Assembly (NCBI RefSeq): GCF_034064985.1
Contig: NZ_CP139249.1
Coordinates: forward strand, 2,418,001-2,482,000
Direction of reading: 5' to 3'
DNA: 64,000 nt
Source: Acinetobacter pittii
Lineage (GTDB): Bacteria; Pseudomonadota; Gammaproteobacteria; Pseudomonadales; Moraxellaceae
The stretch's first letter is position 1. Each line of letters begins with the position of its first letter. The notes below the pieces were generated by a model. That model saw only the letters and a list, made by a program, of their open reading frames with translations. It ran no database searches and was not told the DNA's origin. This document shows, in pieces, positions 10,319 to 19,857 of this stretch. Both the position numbers and the translations under genes were made by a program.

Positions 10319-11800
10319 TTAATTTGAGGACTGAGGTAACTCAGTGACAAGTCGTAAAGAAACTGACAACTCATCCAGCTGGAAGTGTGGTCGCAAGAAA
10401 ACCACAGATTTGTAGTGACCTGGTTGAGCAGGGTCTTCTACAACTTTTACAGACGCTTCACGTAGAGGGTATTGAGCTTTTGCTTCTTGAGAAGCCCCAT
10501 CGTCAAGTAATACATACTGCGACAACCACTCATTTAAGAATGCTTCAACATTTCCAGCAGAAGCAAAGCTACCCACTTTGTCTCTCATCATTGCTTTTAA
10601 ATAATGAGCAATACGTGAAACGGCCATGATGTACTGAATTTGACTCGATAAAGCAGAGTTAGCATTTGCTGTATCATTGTCATATTTTTTAGGTTTTTGA
10701 GTTGACTGTGCACCAAAGAAAGCAGCGTAATCAGTGTTTTTACAATGAACCAAAGGAATAAAGCCTAAATCGCTTAATTCTTTTTCACGGCGGTCAGTGA
10801 TTGCAATCTCTGTTGGGCACTTAAATACCACTTCACCATCTTGTGTTTTAAAAGTGTGTACTGGCAAGCCTTCGACTAATCCACCACCCTCAACACCACG
10901 AATTGCAGCACACCAACCATGCATATCAAATGCATTAGTTAAACGAGTACCGAAAGCGTAAGCAGCATTCATCCACAAATATTCATTGTGGTTTGCACCC
11001 GAAACATCTTCAGCAAAGTTAAACCCTTCTGTAGCTGTTCCTTCCTTTGGATGATAAGGAAGACGACCAAGTACATGTGGCAAGGTTAAAGCAACATAAC
11101 GAGCATCTTCACTGTCACGGAATGAACGCCATTGAACATATTCCGCTGTTTCAAAGATTTTTGATACATCTCGAGGACGGTCGATATCCGTAAATGACTC
11201 AAGGCCAAGAATGCTTGGGCTAGCGGCCGAAATAAATGGCGCATGGGCTGCTGCAGCAACATGAGAGATTTGCTCAAGCAAATACATATCAGAAGGCGTA
11301 CGGTCAAATTCAAAATCACCGATTAATGCCGAGTATGGTGCACCACCAAAAGAACCGTATTCTTCTTCATAGATTTTCTTAAACAAAGTGCTTTGATCGA
11401 AGTCTGTAGCACCTTGGAAATCTTTTACTAACTCTTTCTTAGTCGTATTCAACATACGAATTTTAATAAGAGGGTTAGATGGTGTCTCTTGACAGAAATA
11501 ATAAAGACCACGCCAAGTTGATTCAATCTTTTGGAATTGCTCATTGTGCATGATCTGACTTAATTGATTTGAAATCAGAGCATCAATTTCCGCAATACGC
11601 TTATCAATTGATAAAGTCATATTTTCAGAAACTGTAATTGTGCCTGCCATTACTTCTTTGGCAAGCTCACCAATTAAGCTTTTTGCACGCGAATGTTCTT
11701 CTTCATTTCGGGCAATACGGCTTTCTTCAACAATCGAGTCTAATAGTGTAACTTGCTCATTCTCAACAAGTGGCATTGCTGCAGATTGTGTATTATTCAT
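10319..11800 (-). CDS. tssC: T6SS sheath large subunit TssC
   Basis: TssC (VipB) is the large subunit of the contractile sheath. The 493-residue protein carries the EvpB/VC_A0108 family core, for example FQKIESTWRGLYYFCQ, LIGDFEFDRTPSDMYLLEQI and the C-terminal LRPHFQLDELSVSLRLV. The start at 11800 is chosen over an upstream in-frame ATG because a GGAGG ribosome-binding site sits eight bases ahead of it. That start overlaps the tssB stop by eight bases, so translation is coupled to tssB, giving the two sheath subunits similar expression. Confidence 0.97.
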   Translation of the reverse strand: MNNTQSAAMPLVENEQVTLLDSIVEESRIARNEEEHSRAKSLIGELAKEVMAGTITVSENMTLSIDKRIAEIDALISNQLSQIMHNEQFQKIESTWRGLYYFCQETPSNPLIKIRMLNTTKKELVKDFQGATDFDQSTLFKKIYEEEYGSFGGAPYSALIGDFEFDRTPSDMYLLEQISHVAAAAHAPFISAASPSILGLESFTDIDRPRDVSKIFETAEYVQWRSFRDSEDARYVALTLPHVLGRLPYHPKEGTATEGFNFAEDVSGANHNEYLWMNAAYAFGTRLTNAFDMHGWCAAIRGVEGGGLVEGLPVHTFKTQDGEVVFKCPTEIAITDRREKELSDLGFIPLVHCKNTDYAAFFGAQSTQKPKKYDNDTANANSALSSQIQYIMAVSRIAHYLKAMMRDKVGSFASAGNVEAFLNEWLSQYVLLDDGASQEAKAQYPLREASVKVVEDPAQPGHYKSVVFLRPHFQLDELSVSLRLVTELPQSSN

Positions 11801-12296
11801 GATCAGCCTCCGCACTTAATTTACGAATCTGATCTGTATTTTTAAGAACTTCATCAAGTAAATCTTCTAAACGCTCACTGTTAGAAATTTTGTTTCTTAA
11901 GTCAGTTAAACGCTCACGCGCTTCCACAAGTTTCTTTAATGGATCAACCTGTTGAACCACATTTTCCGGACGAAAATCTTCCATTGACTTAAATGTTAAA
12001 TCAACAGCGATCTTACCGCCCTCTTCTGTCAACGTATTATCTACTTGGAAAGCAGCTCTTGGAGACAATGACTCCATAACTTCATCAATATTATCTAAAT
12101 CAACATTAATGAATTTTTTATCTTTTAATTTTGTACGCTCAAGCTCAGATGCAGCCGAAAAATCACCCATCACACCTACAACGAATGGTAGCTCTTTTGC
12201 TTCTTTTGCATCACCAATTTCGACATCATATGTAAGCTGAACACGTGGAGGTCGAATTCGCTGAAGCTTCTTTTGTACGCTCTCTCTCTTAGCCAT
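11793..12296 (-). CDS. tssB: T6SS sheath small subunit TssB
   Basis: TssB (VipA) pairs with TssC to form the contractile sheath. The 167-residue protein starts MAKRESVQKKLQRIRPPRVQ and has the VipA family elements LPFVVGVMGDFSA and FINVDLDNIDEVM. Its length is standard. It lies 16 bp after asaA and overlaps tssC by eight bases. Confidence 0.97.
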   Translation of the reverse strand: MAKRESVQKKLQRIRPPRVQLTYDVEIGDAKEAKELPFVVGVMGDFSAASELERTKLKDKKFINVDLDNIDEVMESLSPRAAFQVDNTLTEEGGKIAVDLTFKSMEDFRPENVVQQVDPLKKLVEARERLTDLRNKISNSERLEDLLDEVLKNTDQIRKLSAEADHE

Positions 12297-12312
12297 AAGA
12301 TTCTATTCCGGA

Positions 12313-13002
12313 TTATTTAATTAAAGGGTCAAAAGGCGAACTTTTTGATTTATTAACAGTGGCTGCAGGTGCAGTTTTAGGTTTTACTGTAGTCGTCTTT
12401 GCTGGGCTTGATACTCGTTTATTTGACGTTCTAGAAGTACTCGTCTTATTACGCGTTACATACTGTTTTTTATAACTTCTTTTTTCGTTATCATCTGAGC
12501 TACTTTCTGAACTCGCTTTAAAGCTCGATGGATCAGGAGCAGGCATGGCAGTATGAATATTTTCAATTAACTGCTTTGCAGGAGGATAAGTCACATCATT
12601 GCTTAAATATCTCAATTCCTGAGTACGCATTTGCTGCAAAGAATTATTTGCAATGCTCACACCTGATAAAAACAAGACATCTGTTATTAATGAACCGCGT
12701 ATATTTTGACTTTGCAGTTGACTTGCTAAATTCAATGCTTTAACTGGTTGATTGGTCTGATAAAACCGCATAGCAGCTTTAGCTAATAAATCATTTTTTT
12801 GAGTTGTATTATCGCTATCACAAACTTGCTTAAAAATATTCAATAGCTCAGGATCATTTTGACCTTCAGCTAGAGGGTTCTTCTTAATACAACTTTTTTT
12901 AAGTTTTATAGGCTCTAGTTCTGCTGCTTGAGCATATGATAGACCGATAATGTTTCCAGTCAAAAAAAGTATCAAAATACTTCGTTTCAACACAACTTTC
13001 AT
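12313..13002 (-). CDS. asaA: Acinetobacter T6SS periplasmic protein (AsaA)
   Basis: This is the first gene of the T6SS operon. The 229-residue product has a clean signal peptide (SILILFLTGNIIGLSYAQA, cleavage probably after AQA near residue 27). A helical domain with two conserved-looking cysteines follows (ESCIKKNP-like and QVCDSD regions, about residues 38 and 61). The C-terminal tail, from about residue 165, is low-complexity and basic, rich in S, T, K and P. AsaA is described in A. baumannii as a periplasmic protein needed for efficient T6SS assembly that probably works with TssM; position, size and signal peptide fit. The symbol is given from gene order and topology, not from alignment. 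Confidence 0.65.
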   Translation of the reverse strand: MKVVLKRSILILFLTGNIIGLSYAQAAELEPIKLKKSCIKKNPLAEGQNDPELLNIFKQVCDSDNTTQKNDLLAKAAMRFYQTNQPVKALNLASQLQSQNIRGSLITDVLFLSGVSIANNSLQQMRTQELRYLSNDVTYPPAKQLIENIHTAMPAPDPSSFKASSESSSDDNEKRSYKKQYVTRNKTSTSRTSNKRVSSPAKTTTVKPKTAPAATVNKSKSSPFDPLIK

Positions 13003-13047
13003 TCCTCTGTTTTCTTATTTATTCAAGGCTTTACCGAAAAGTTAATA

Positions 13048-13076
13048 TTCTTAAAACATTAAAAAATCAGTCTAAA
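13048..13076 (-). promoter_or_regulatory. Candidate sigma-70 promoter of the T6SS operon
   Basis: On the minus strand TTTAGA and TAAGAA are separated by 17 bases, ending about 46 bases ahead of the asaA start codon, which itself has a GAGG ribosome-binding site. The boxes are weak and the surroundings very AT-rich, so other placements are possible. Confidence 0.3.
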
Positions 13077-13644
13077 AACCTTATATTCAAAAAATTTAGG
13101 CACAGTTTATCATATAAACAAACATATTTTATATAAAAATCATATCAACTTAAACTAAAAGTAAATAGTTAATATGCTTATAAAATATAGCTTAATAAAG
13201 TTATTCTTATAAAAATATGATATTGTTATTTTTTGTAATTAAAAATAAGTTGTTGAATTTTATAAATTAAATAAAAATTAAAACTAAACAAAAAATTATC
13301 ATAAATATCACTTAGTTAAGTTTTATGAAACATTTTCTTAAAAAGATTTTAGTTGATTTAAAAGATAAACGAATTAAATGATTGTAAAAGATACATTTCA
13401 AATTTATGGAAGTAGAAACTCAAAATTAATAAAAATAAAATTGTCAAGACTAATCGGTCTATTTAGTATATTTTTCATTTCACTTTGTGAGAGCAAGTAG
13501 AACCAATAAAGCCCATAGATTTGTGAATAACTAACTTTCCTTTAGGGTCAAGCTCTTGCATAACTCAAAACCATATTCGATATCAAGAAAAATAAACTAT
13601 TTGGCGTTATAGTTTTAAAGAATATTGCGAGTTTTAAGTTAGAG

Positions 13645-13680
13645 AAAAATAAAAAGACCTTTCCACTCAAAAGAACTTTT
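13645..13680 (-). terminator. Probable terminator of the vgrG1 effector operon
   Basis: Fifteen bases after the Sel1 gene stop, the leftward RNA can pair AAAAGTTCTTT with AAAGGTCTTTT (one mismatch, one G-T pair), followed by TTTTTATTTTT. This is a fair Rho-independent terminator for the operon that starts at vgrG1. Confidence 0.45.
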
Positions 13681-13694
13681 ATTTAAGTATAAAT

Positions 13695-14600
13695 TTATAT
13701 TTTAGACTTCCAATAATTAGCTTTTTCAGGACTAAATTTTGAACTACTATCATCCGAATAAATATTAAATAACAACTCTGCTCCAGATTTATTTCCATTG
13801 CGTACAGCCATTTCTGCATATCGTATTGATTCATCTAAATTCTGTTTCATACCTGCACCATTATAATACTTAAGAGCAGTATTATATTGCGCTAACGCAT
13901 GTCCATGATCAGCAGCGCGTTTAAACCAGACAAGTGATTGAAGCGGATCTTGCTCTACACCATCACCTCGCTCATAAGCCAAGCCTACATTGTTTTGTGA
14001 CTCAAGATCTCCCTGTTCAGCAGCTTTTAATAACCACTTAAAAGATGTTTTGATGTCTTTCTCGACACCATCACCTACATATAATTGAGCAGCAACTACC
14101 GTCTGGGATTGTATGAGTCCTAATTCAGCAGATCGAATAAAATATGTAAAAGCTTTTGCTCTATCCTGTTTTACATTTAAACCTTTGTAATAGGCCAACC
14201 CAACATTGTGAATTGCGGAAGGATTTCCCTTTTTAGCTCCTTCTTCAAACCAAATTAAAGCTTTTTGATCATCTTTTTTAACAACTTCATTGCCATTTCG
14301 ATAAATCAGTCCTAATTGAAGCATGGCATTTGAGGAGCCTAGTTGTGCAGATTTTTCAAATAGTTCCAATGCTTTCTTTTGATCAAATTTTTCACCTTCG
14401 CCTGTGGCATACATAGATGCTAATACAAAAATAGCCTCTGCATCATTTGCCTTCACAGCCTTTTCCAGATCATGTTTAGACTTGTATTCAGACACATCTT
14501 TATAATCTTTAGTCAAAGTTCCGTGAGTGTGTTCTTCTTTGTCTTGAGTGCATGCAGATGTGAATAATATTAAGGTAATGACAAACAATCTAAGCTTCAT
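13695..14600 (-). CDS. Sel1-repeat lipoprotein in the T6SS effector operon
   Basis: This 301-residue protein has a lipoprotein signal (MKLRLFVITLILFTSAC, lipobox FTSAC, lipidated Cys at residue 17). About six Sel1-like repeats follow, with the A-x-x-x-L-G-x-x-Y pattern (for example AIHNVGLAYYKG and SQNNVGLAYERG), from about residue 55 to 285. Sel1 proteins form helical solenoids that bind proteins; in several T6SS clusters Sel1 or TPR lipoproteins serve as periplasmic immunity proteins. It is the last gene of the vgrG1 operon, so an immunity or accessory role for the VasX-like effector is plausible but inferred. A second, unrelated-locus Sel1 lipoprotein lies at 43324-44232. Confidence 0.8.
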   Translation of the reverse strand: MKLRLFVITLILFTSACTQDKEEHTHGTLTKDYKDVSEYKSKHDLEKAVKANDAEAIFVLASMYATGEGEKFDQKKALELFEKSAQLGSSNAMLQLGLIYRNGNEVVKKDDQKALIWFEEGAKKGNPSAIHNVGLAYYKGLNVKQDRAKAFTYFIRSAELGLIQSQTVVAAQLYVGDGVEKDIKTSFKWLLKAAEQGDLESQNNVGLAYERGDGVEQDPLQSLVWFKRAADHGHALAQYNTALKYYNGAGMKQNLDESIRYAEMAVRNGNKSGAELLFNIYSDDSSSKFSPEKANYWKSKI

Positions 14601-14616
14601 TAATTAACCTTTTACT

Positions 14617-15393
14617 TCAAAAATTTTTCTTATCAAAATAATCTTCTGGATAAGGATCTTGGCCTTTTAAATTTTTTCTATACTTCATTACACTAATCTG
14701 AACACCATTATCAGTTAAAAAATCATTATAAAAATCCTGCTCTTTAGGATTTTCAAAACCTAATTTTTCAAATATTTGTTCAGATAAATTGCCAAAATTC
14801 TCATATGATTTTCGAAAACTAAAATAATTTATGAATGCAGAAAATGAAACTGAAATAAAAAATGTTATAAGCACTGCCTCAAAGAAGAATATTATACTCT
14901 CACCAGAATAATCAGAAGAAGAGATAAAACTAAATATAAGTATCACCATGAACAAGCCAAATGACAGAGCACTAAAAAAACAAGTCTGCATCATAATAGC
15001 TCTATATCCCATTTTTACTGAACGACCCATTTCATAGATCATATACAATAGACCTGATTTAGGATCAACAATTGCATAAACTTGATGACGTCCATCAATA
15101 GTTTTTTCGCTAATTACAGCAATCAATTCGTCATTTTCTTCAAAACGTGCTGTCGTAAATTGCCCTACTAATGGATACTTATCTATTTCACCTATAAAAG
15201 TTATACCATCTTTTGCTTTTCCAGCCATTAATAAAATAGGTGAGCTTGTAAGTAAGGAGCTGCTTCCAGCAAGTACACCTGCAAAAGCGGTACCTGCTGC
15301 GATGTCGCCCACATCCTGATTTACAGGTATTTTAGATTTGGCTTTATCTAGAGAATGGATTGGGCCCTGAACCAGTTGAAGATGTAATTTCAA
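14617..15393 (-). CDS. Putative membrane immunity protein 2 for the VasX-like effector
   Basis: The 258-residue protein has two strong central membrane segments (about residues 130-152 and 160-185) between a small N-terminal beta-rich domain and a C-terminal tail. It is a paralogue of the gene at 15445-16188. Both share a VxxPKxGLLxM segment just before the membrane pair, a SEQIFxxxGFxxPxE motif after it, and a closing YRK...DPYPExY motif. Pore-forming VasX-type effectors are neutralised by membrane immunity proteins encoded directly downstream, which is where this pair lies. No family name is recognised. An N-terminal hydrophobic run around residues 30-55 may be a third segment. Confidence 0.6.
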   Translation of the reverse strand: MKLHLQLVQGPIHSLDKAKSKIPVNQDVGDIAAGTAFAGVLAGSSSLLTSSPILLMAGKAKDGITFIGEIDKYPLVGQFTTARFEENDELIAVISEKTIDGRHQVYAIVDPKSGLLYMIYEMGRSVKMGYRAIMMQTCFFSALSFGLFMVILIFSFISSSDYSGESIIFFFEAVLITFFISVSFSAFINYFSFRKSYENFGNLSEQIFEKLGFENPKEQDFYNDFLTDNGVQISVMKYRKNLKGQDPYPEDYFDKKNF

Positions 15394-15444
15394 AATCTTT
15401 ACCTTTAAATAACCTTTTAGCCTTTAGTTATTGGCCCCATTCTT

Positions 15445-16188
15445 TTATTTTTGCTCTATATAGCTTTCTGGATATGGATCACTTTCAATAACTTTTCTAT
15501 ATTCATATACGGATTCTAGTAACAAATGATCTTTTTCACTCAAATAACGACTTGGCAATAAAAAAACCTCTTGCGGATCTTTAAAGCCATACAAACTAAA
15601 AATTTGTTCTGACTTTTCTGAAAAATGTTTTAATGAGTTGGATGCATTTTTAATAATAAAAAATAAAATAAAATAAAATAAAATAGCCACTCCTAAAAAA
15701 ATTAATATATCAACCTGATTAAAACCTCTTGCCCAAAAATAAATTAAAGATCCTAATAAAATTGTTATTGCGTACCAAACATTTCTACCTTTAGCTATAG
15801 AAGTCTGATGAGCTTTAACAGAAGCTCCCATCCCAACCTGCATATGAAGTAAGCCTGTTTTAGGGCTCAATACTGAATAAAGTTCATACAAATTTTTTTC
15901 AAGACGTCTTACGACACAAATGACATATTCATTATGTTCAAATAACGCACGATGGAATTGCCCTACGCAAACTTTACCATCGATTTCCATAACAACTGAT
16001 TTGACATGTAAACGACTACGTGAAGCGAGAAATACAGTTTGTGCAGACAATGAAACATTTTCTGCCACACCACTCAAAATCGCTGAAGATGCAATTTGAG
16101 CATCACCAGACTTTCCAAATGCACTTAAAGAGTCATCATAAATCTCTAATCTTTGAATGCGACCTTCAAATTTTAACATCTCATACAT
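15445..16188 (-). CDS. Putative membrane immunity protein 1 for the VasX-like effector
   Basis: This 247-residue protein shares the layout of its downstream paralogue at 14617-15393: a soluble N-terminal domain with an SPKTGLLHM motif near residue 130, two adjacent membrane segments (about residues 152-170 and 173-195), and the C-terminal motif YRKVIESDPYPESY. It begins right after the VasX-like effector stop, the usual position of a cognate immunity gene. The start is uncertain: ATG at 16188 or at 16179, neither with a good ribosome-binding site, suggesting coupling to the effector. The immunity role is inferred from topology and position. Confidence 0.6.
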   Translation of the reverse strand: MYEMLKFEGRIQRLEIYDDSLSAFGKSGDAQIASSAILSGVAENVSLSAQTVFLASRSRLHVKSVVMEIDGKVCVGQFHRALFEHNEYVICVVRRLEKNLYELYSVLSPKTGLLHMQVGMGASVKAHQTSIAKGRNVWYAITILLGSLIYFWARGFNQVDILIFLGVAILFYFILFFIIKNASNSLKHFSEKSEQIFSLYGFKDPQEVFLLPSRYLSEKDHLLLESVYEYRKVIESDPYPESYIEQK

Positions 16189-16189
16189 T

Positions 16190-18943
16190 TTAAACGCTCA
16201 CTATCGCTTTCATAAACTCTTCATATTCTTCATCTGCAGTTTGGAATTTTTTTTCATTTCTAGATGTAGATTTAAATATTGACTCTTTTTTAGGGTCAGA
16301 TGCTAATTTAAAAGCTGTTTTTTGACACCAATCTTCCATTGCATCATCCAAAACATATTTTTTAAGTAAAATTTCTGCGCTAATTAAGCCTAATGTTATA
16401 AGATTCAATCCAGCAATTACTCGAGCACTCATTAAAAATGCGACTAGAGCATTCGCTGTGAATTTAGTTAAAACTCTTTTAATTACTGCATTTTTGCTAT
16501 GTTGTAAAATAGCACTAGCTAATACACCTGCCTGTCCAATTGACAAGCCTAAGTTGATCAAAATTCTGGTAAATAACATTGTTTGGATAACAAGTGAGTT
16601 CGTCTCTTTTAAGGTTTTTGAATCTACATATAAACCAGTTATTCCACCTAAAGTTCCAAGACTTCCAGCAGTTAATCTAAATGCTGCTGCAGAGGCCGCT
16701 GCACCTGTGGCAGTTCTACGGCTCCAACTCTCACCTAACATATCAAATGCAACAGCAGATACCGAGAACATCGAACCTACCAATTGTACGGATAGCTCTG
16801 GCTTATCTTTAATATCAGATTTCCAAGCATCATATTGGAAATAAAAATTCAGTAACTCAAAAACACCTACGATAGCAAGTATTCGATTTTTGGTAATATC
16901 AGGTTGCCCTTTAACTGCTAAGGATACTGAGTTTTTAATTTCTATCGCCCTAGTATTTCGATAAGTATAAGTCATACCACTTTGCGGTAAAGACGAAATT
17001 GCAGCAGCTCTAAATTCTAGGTTATACATCAATCTCATCAATGGGATTTGTTGAGCCAAATTTCCTGATCTTAAATATAACAATTGAGCTGTATGACGTT
17101 GAGCACCTTCACGCGCCATTATAGTAATTGTACTAATATTTATTGTTCTTAAACGTATATCACCAAACTCTTTTAGAGCCGTATTCAGCATCAAAGATAT
17201 CCAGTAGAACAGTTTATCTGGCCATTTAAAATCATTTGCCGAGATAAATTTTTTCCCCTCAATACTACCCAACCAACTATCAAAGGCAGCATCGGCTGCG
17301 GTAAACATACTAAAACTCTGTTTACTATAATCCAGTAAGTCTTTTGCTGAACTTGGACTTTCAAATATCTTGGCATACTCATCCATCAAGACTTTGTTAT
17401 TAAAACAATAGGCTCTCAAGAATAGGTTTTTATCCAAAACTTTTTTTTCACATATCCATTTATTAAGTAAATCTTTCCCTTTTTGCAATAAATTCATTCC
17501 ATACATTAAGTCCATAATAACCGCATGAAAAATAAAGCCATTGCTTTCTTTCGGTGTTTTACCCTGTTTCAATTCCTCACTCTGGTCAAAATAGAACAGA
17601 CCTTTTAAAAGATTAGAAGAAACCAGCCAGTTATAATGATCATCTACATAGCGAGCCGCAGCAGCATAACTCTCTTCCGATTTCTTATCGACATCCTTAC
17701 GGAACTTTTCCAAGCCATTCAGATCTAACTGTGCTTGATACTTTTTCCATGCATGATCGCCATCCACAGTCGCTTGTTTAACAGCCTCTGCTCTCTGTTT
17801 TTCAAGTTCGGCTGCAGCTTTTGCAGGCGCATTTTTTTCGAAATTTTTAAGATTCTCAAGTCCCTTTTTATCACCCATACGTTCAGCTCTTTGAATCGCT
17901 GCTTGAAGATAAGGTTCTGTAATTTTCTTCCTTTGCTGTTCATTTGAATCAATAATTTTGAACTTTGCCTGAATAGAGTTTGCAACTAAGTTTTGCTTCA
18001 CATTATCAATCAAAGTCATAGTTTGAAGCTTATGTTCGTTGCTAAAGCCGTCTTTATTTTCTTTTAAGAAACTATCAATCTCTTTAAAGCTTAATATATT
18101 ACGATCTTCATTTAATTTAGAAGTAATTCCAATCGGATCATAAAGCGCAACACCAATATGCTCTTTCGGTTTCTCACTAAATTTCTTGTTTATTGCTCCC
18201 CAACGAGCAGAACCATATGATTCTAATGGCAATGCAACAGCACTTAACTGGGCACTAGAAAGACAATGTTGCTGGACAGCTCCTTTTGTTACATCAATTT
18301 TTTGCCAGTAGCCTGAAGTCGCATACTGATCAGCATTTTTTTCAAATTGTTCTCTCATTTTTTTGGTGAGTGGAGCGTGAGCATGAAGCAAATAGACCGT
18401 CTGGGCATTATCATTATTTATAGAAGGAATGGTAATTAAAGAAGCGTTAGCACTATGTCCAGCTTTATTGCATGCAAAATCTTGAGCAACAATTGGAGCT
18501 TTACCCCCTATAGCAAACTCCTGATGAAACCCCTTCTTATTAGTAATATACGCAACCCACTCTTTTTTCCCTGATTTTCTTTTTATGAGTAAGTAAATAT
18601 ATCCTGAATTAATCATTCGAACTGTATATTTATATTCCTTAAGTGAAACATTAGTAACATTGGCCCCTAATTGTGCCGGTAATGGTTTTACTCCTAAACG
18701 AGCTACCGAATATTTAAGAGGTAATATATTTATACCTGTAGGGCGACAAAAGTTAGTACATTCCTTTTTAGACATCTGAGTGACTGGTATTTTATTATTC
18801 TGAGTCGTCGATGCAGCAGCCTGCTGACTAATTTTGCTTGGATTTGGACTAACGCCTAACTTTTGAACTACTTTCTGCTCTTGTTGTGCTGGCGTCCCAA
18901 ATTTTTTCATTTGTTTCGCAAAAGTCGGTTTATCATTAGCCAT
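16190..18943 (-). CDS. VasX-like T6SS membrane-disrupting effector
   Basis: The 917-residue protein has a segment at about residues 65-130 matching the N-terminal region of VasX-type toxins: GINILPLKYSVARLG, then a YTVRMINSGYIYLLI strand pair. VasX of Vibrio cholerae depolarises target membranes. The middle is soluble and helical. The last quarter (about residues 690-880) contains several hydrophobic segments (SMFSVSAVAFDML, GSLGTLGGITGLYV, MLFTRILINLGLSIG, LNLITLGLISAEILL) expected of a colicin-like pore domain. It is preceded by a DUF4123 adaptor, overlapping by eight bases, and followed by two membrane paralogues. This vgrG-adaptor-effector-immunity order mirrors vgrG-vasW-vasX-tsiV2. The assignment comes from motif and synteny. 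Confidence 0.75.
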   Translation of the reverse strand: MANDKPTFAKQMKKFGTPAQQEQKVVQKLGVSPNPSKISQQAAASTTQNNKIPVTQMSKKECTNFCRPTGINILPLKYSVARLGVKPLPAQLGANVTNVSLKEYKYTVRMINSGYIYLLIKRKSGKKEWVAYITNKKGFHQEFAIGGKAPIVAQDFACNKAGHSANASLITIPSINNDNAQTVYLLHAHAPLTKKMREQFEKNADQYATSGYWQKIDVTKGAVQQHCLSSAQLSAVALPLESYGSARWGAINKKFSEKPKEHIGVALYDPIGITSKLNEDRNILSFKEIDSFLKENKDGFSNEHKLQTMTLIDNVKQNLVANSIQAKFKIIDSNEQQRKKITEPYLQAAIQRAERMGDKKGLENLKNFEKNAPAKAAAELEKQRAEAVKQATVDGDHAWKKYQAQLDLNGLEKFRKDVDKKSEESYAAAARYVDDHYNWLVSSNLLKGLFYFDQSEELKQGKTPKESNGFIFHAVIMDLMYGMNLLQKGKDLLNKWICEKKVLDKNLFLRAYCFNNKVLMDEYAKIFESPSSAKDLLDYSKQSFSMFTAADAAFDSWLGSIEGKKFISANDFKWPDKLFYWISLMLNTALKEFGDIRLRTINISTITIMAREGAQRHTAQLLYLRSGNLAQQIPLMRLMYNLEFRAAAISSLPQSGMTYTYRNTRAIEIKNSVSLAVKGQPDITKNRILAIVGVFELLNFYFQYDAWKSDIKDKPELSVQLVGSMFSVSAVAFDMLGESWSRRTATGAAASAAAFRLTAGSLGTLGGITGLYVDSKTLKETNSLVIQTMLFTRILINLGLSIGQAGVLASAILQHSKNAVIKRVLTKFTANALVAFLMSARVIAGLNLITLGLISAEILLKKYVLDDAMEDWCQKTAFKLASDPKKESIFKSTSRNEKKFQTADEEYEEFMKAIVSV

Positions 18944-19856
18944 GGTAGCTCTCTTTACATTCTCTTATAACTTGTGAATATTGATTTTCTTCTAAATAGT
19001 CCATTGCTTTGGTAAATGAGTTGGTCTCACTTCTATCAACCCAATAATGATCAAGTATGGCTGAAATCAAACGACTTTTTATAAAATTTCTATGCAAAAT
19101 AACGGAATACATTCCATAAGCAATAAGATCCGTTACATGTAAAATTCCATAATGTGTTATTGCGTGATGAAGTGAATCCAATATCTCATCCTGACGAATC
19201 AACAACTTCTCGTCATATATAAGAGATTGTTTAATCACCGTATTCGACAACTCAATTAAATCTAGTTTTGCTGACTCAGCATTTGTAAAAGTAAGAGGAA
19301 AAAGCGACCTTTTTTCCTGAATTTTCACCTCATACAAACCGTTAAAAAAAACAAAATGCCAATTCTCTAAAAATGATTCAATTCGTTCGCTTTTCTTATC
19401 AATTATTGCGGGCAAGTAAACCAACACTCGTGGATCATACCAACGAAAAATAAATTTATTGTTTGTATCTTTTGCAATAACAAGTTTTTTAAAAGTTTGA
19501 ACTGCAATTTTTAGATCAACAATTTTGCTAAATCCATGAATAAAATAACCATCCTCATTTTGATCTAAATTCATTAATAATGTATGAGTAATAAAGTCTA
19601 ATGAATTTGCTAGATCTTCTTTCACTTTTATTTTTATAAAGAAAAGAGCTGGACGGCTATTTTTTTTAGCGCCAGCTGCAATCTCTATTGGTTCCAATTC
19701 ATAATCTTTTAACTTTTCGATAAACTCATCAAAAAATCCATTCAATAAAGTCTCATCACATAAAAAACTAATATGACCATTTTGTTCAAATAGGTTTGAG
19801 ATTAAATTACTTAACTTTTTAGAATTTAATTCATCTTTAGAAAATAAAAGCTTCAT
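18936..19856 (-). CDS. DUF4123-type T6SS effector adaptor (Tap/TEC-like)
   Basis: DUF4123 proteins are chaperone-adaptors that load a specific effector onto the VgrG tip. The 306-residue protein contains the family hallmark FRWYDPRVLVYLP near residue 138, followed by the usual FLENWHFVFFNG region. It lies immediately after vgrG1 (one base between) and overlaps the effector gene by eight bases, so all three are translated together. The partner is therefore predicted to be the VasX-like protein at 16190-18943. The N-terminal 130 residues are divergent. Confidence 0.82.
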   Translation of the reverse strand: MKLLFSKDELNSKKLSNLISNLFEQNGHISFLCDETLLNGFFDEFIEKLKDYELEPIEIAAGAKKNSRPALFFIKIKVKEDLANSLDFITHTLLMNLDQNEDGYFIHGFSKIVDLKIAVQTFKKLVIAKDTNNKFIFRWYDPRVLVYLPAIIDKKSERIESFLENWHFVFFNGLYEVKIQEKRSLFPLTFTNAESAKLDLIELSNTVIKQSLIYDEKLLIRQDEILDSLHHAITHYGILHVTDLIAYGMYSVILHRNFIKSRLISAILDHYWVDRSETNSFTKAMDYLEENQYSQVIRECKESYHG

Positions 19857-19857
19857 C

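Larger units (their letters stand above)
13003..13694. other. AT-rich intergenic region upstream of the T6SS operon
   Basis: About 690 bp without a credible gene on either strand. The part nearest asaA (13003-13440) is extremely AT-rich with many A and T tracts, the kind of DNA bound by H-NS-like silencers. The remainder (13440-13650) is a little less AT-rich and has no reading frame I can support. It must contain the leftward promoter of the T6SS operon and the terminator of the Sel1 gene. No operator for a known regulator is recognised. Confidence 0.6.

Noticed and set aside
13003..13694. Degenerate transposase or small genes in the AT-rich gap
   Set aside because: No frame has a start, a ribosome-binding site and a plausible product; low-complexity AT-rich DNA explains what is seen.
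16458..16844. Plus-strand frame of 128 codons inside the VasX-like effector gene
   Set aside because: Antisense shadow of a well-supported coding gene, with no ribosome-binding site or family resemblance.
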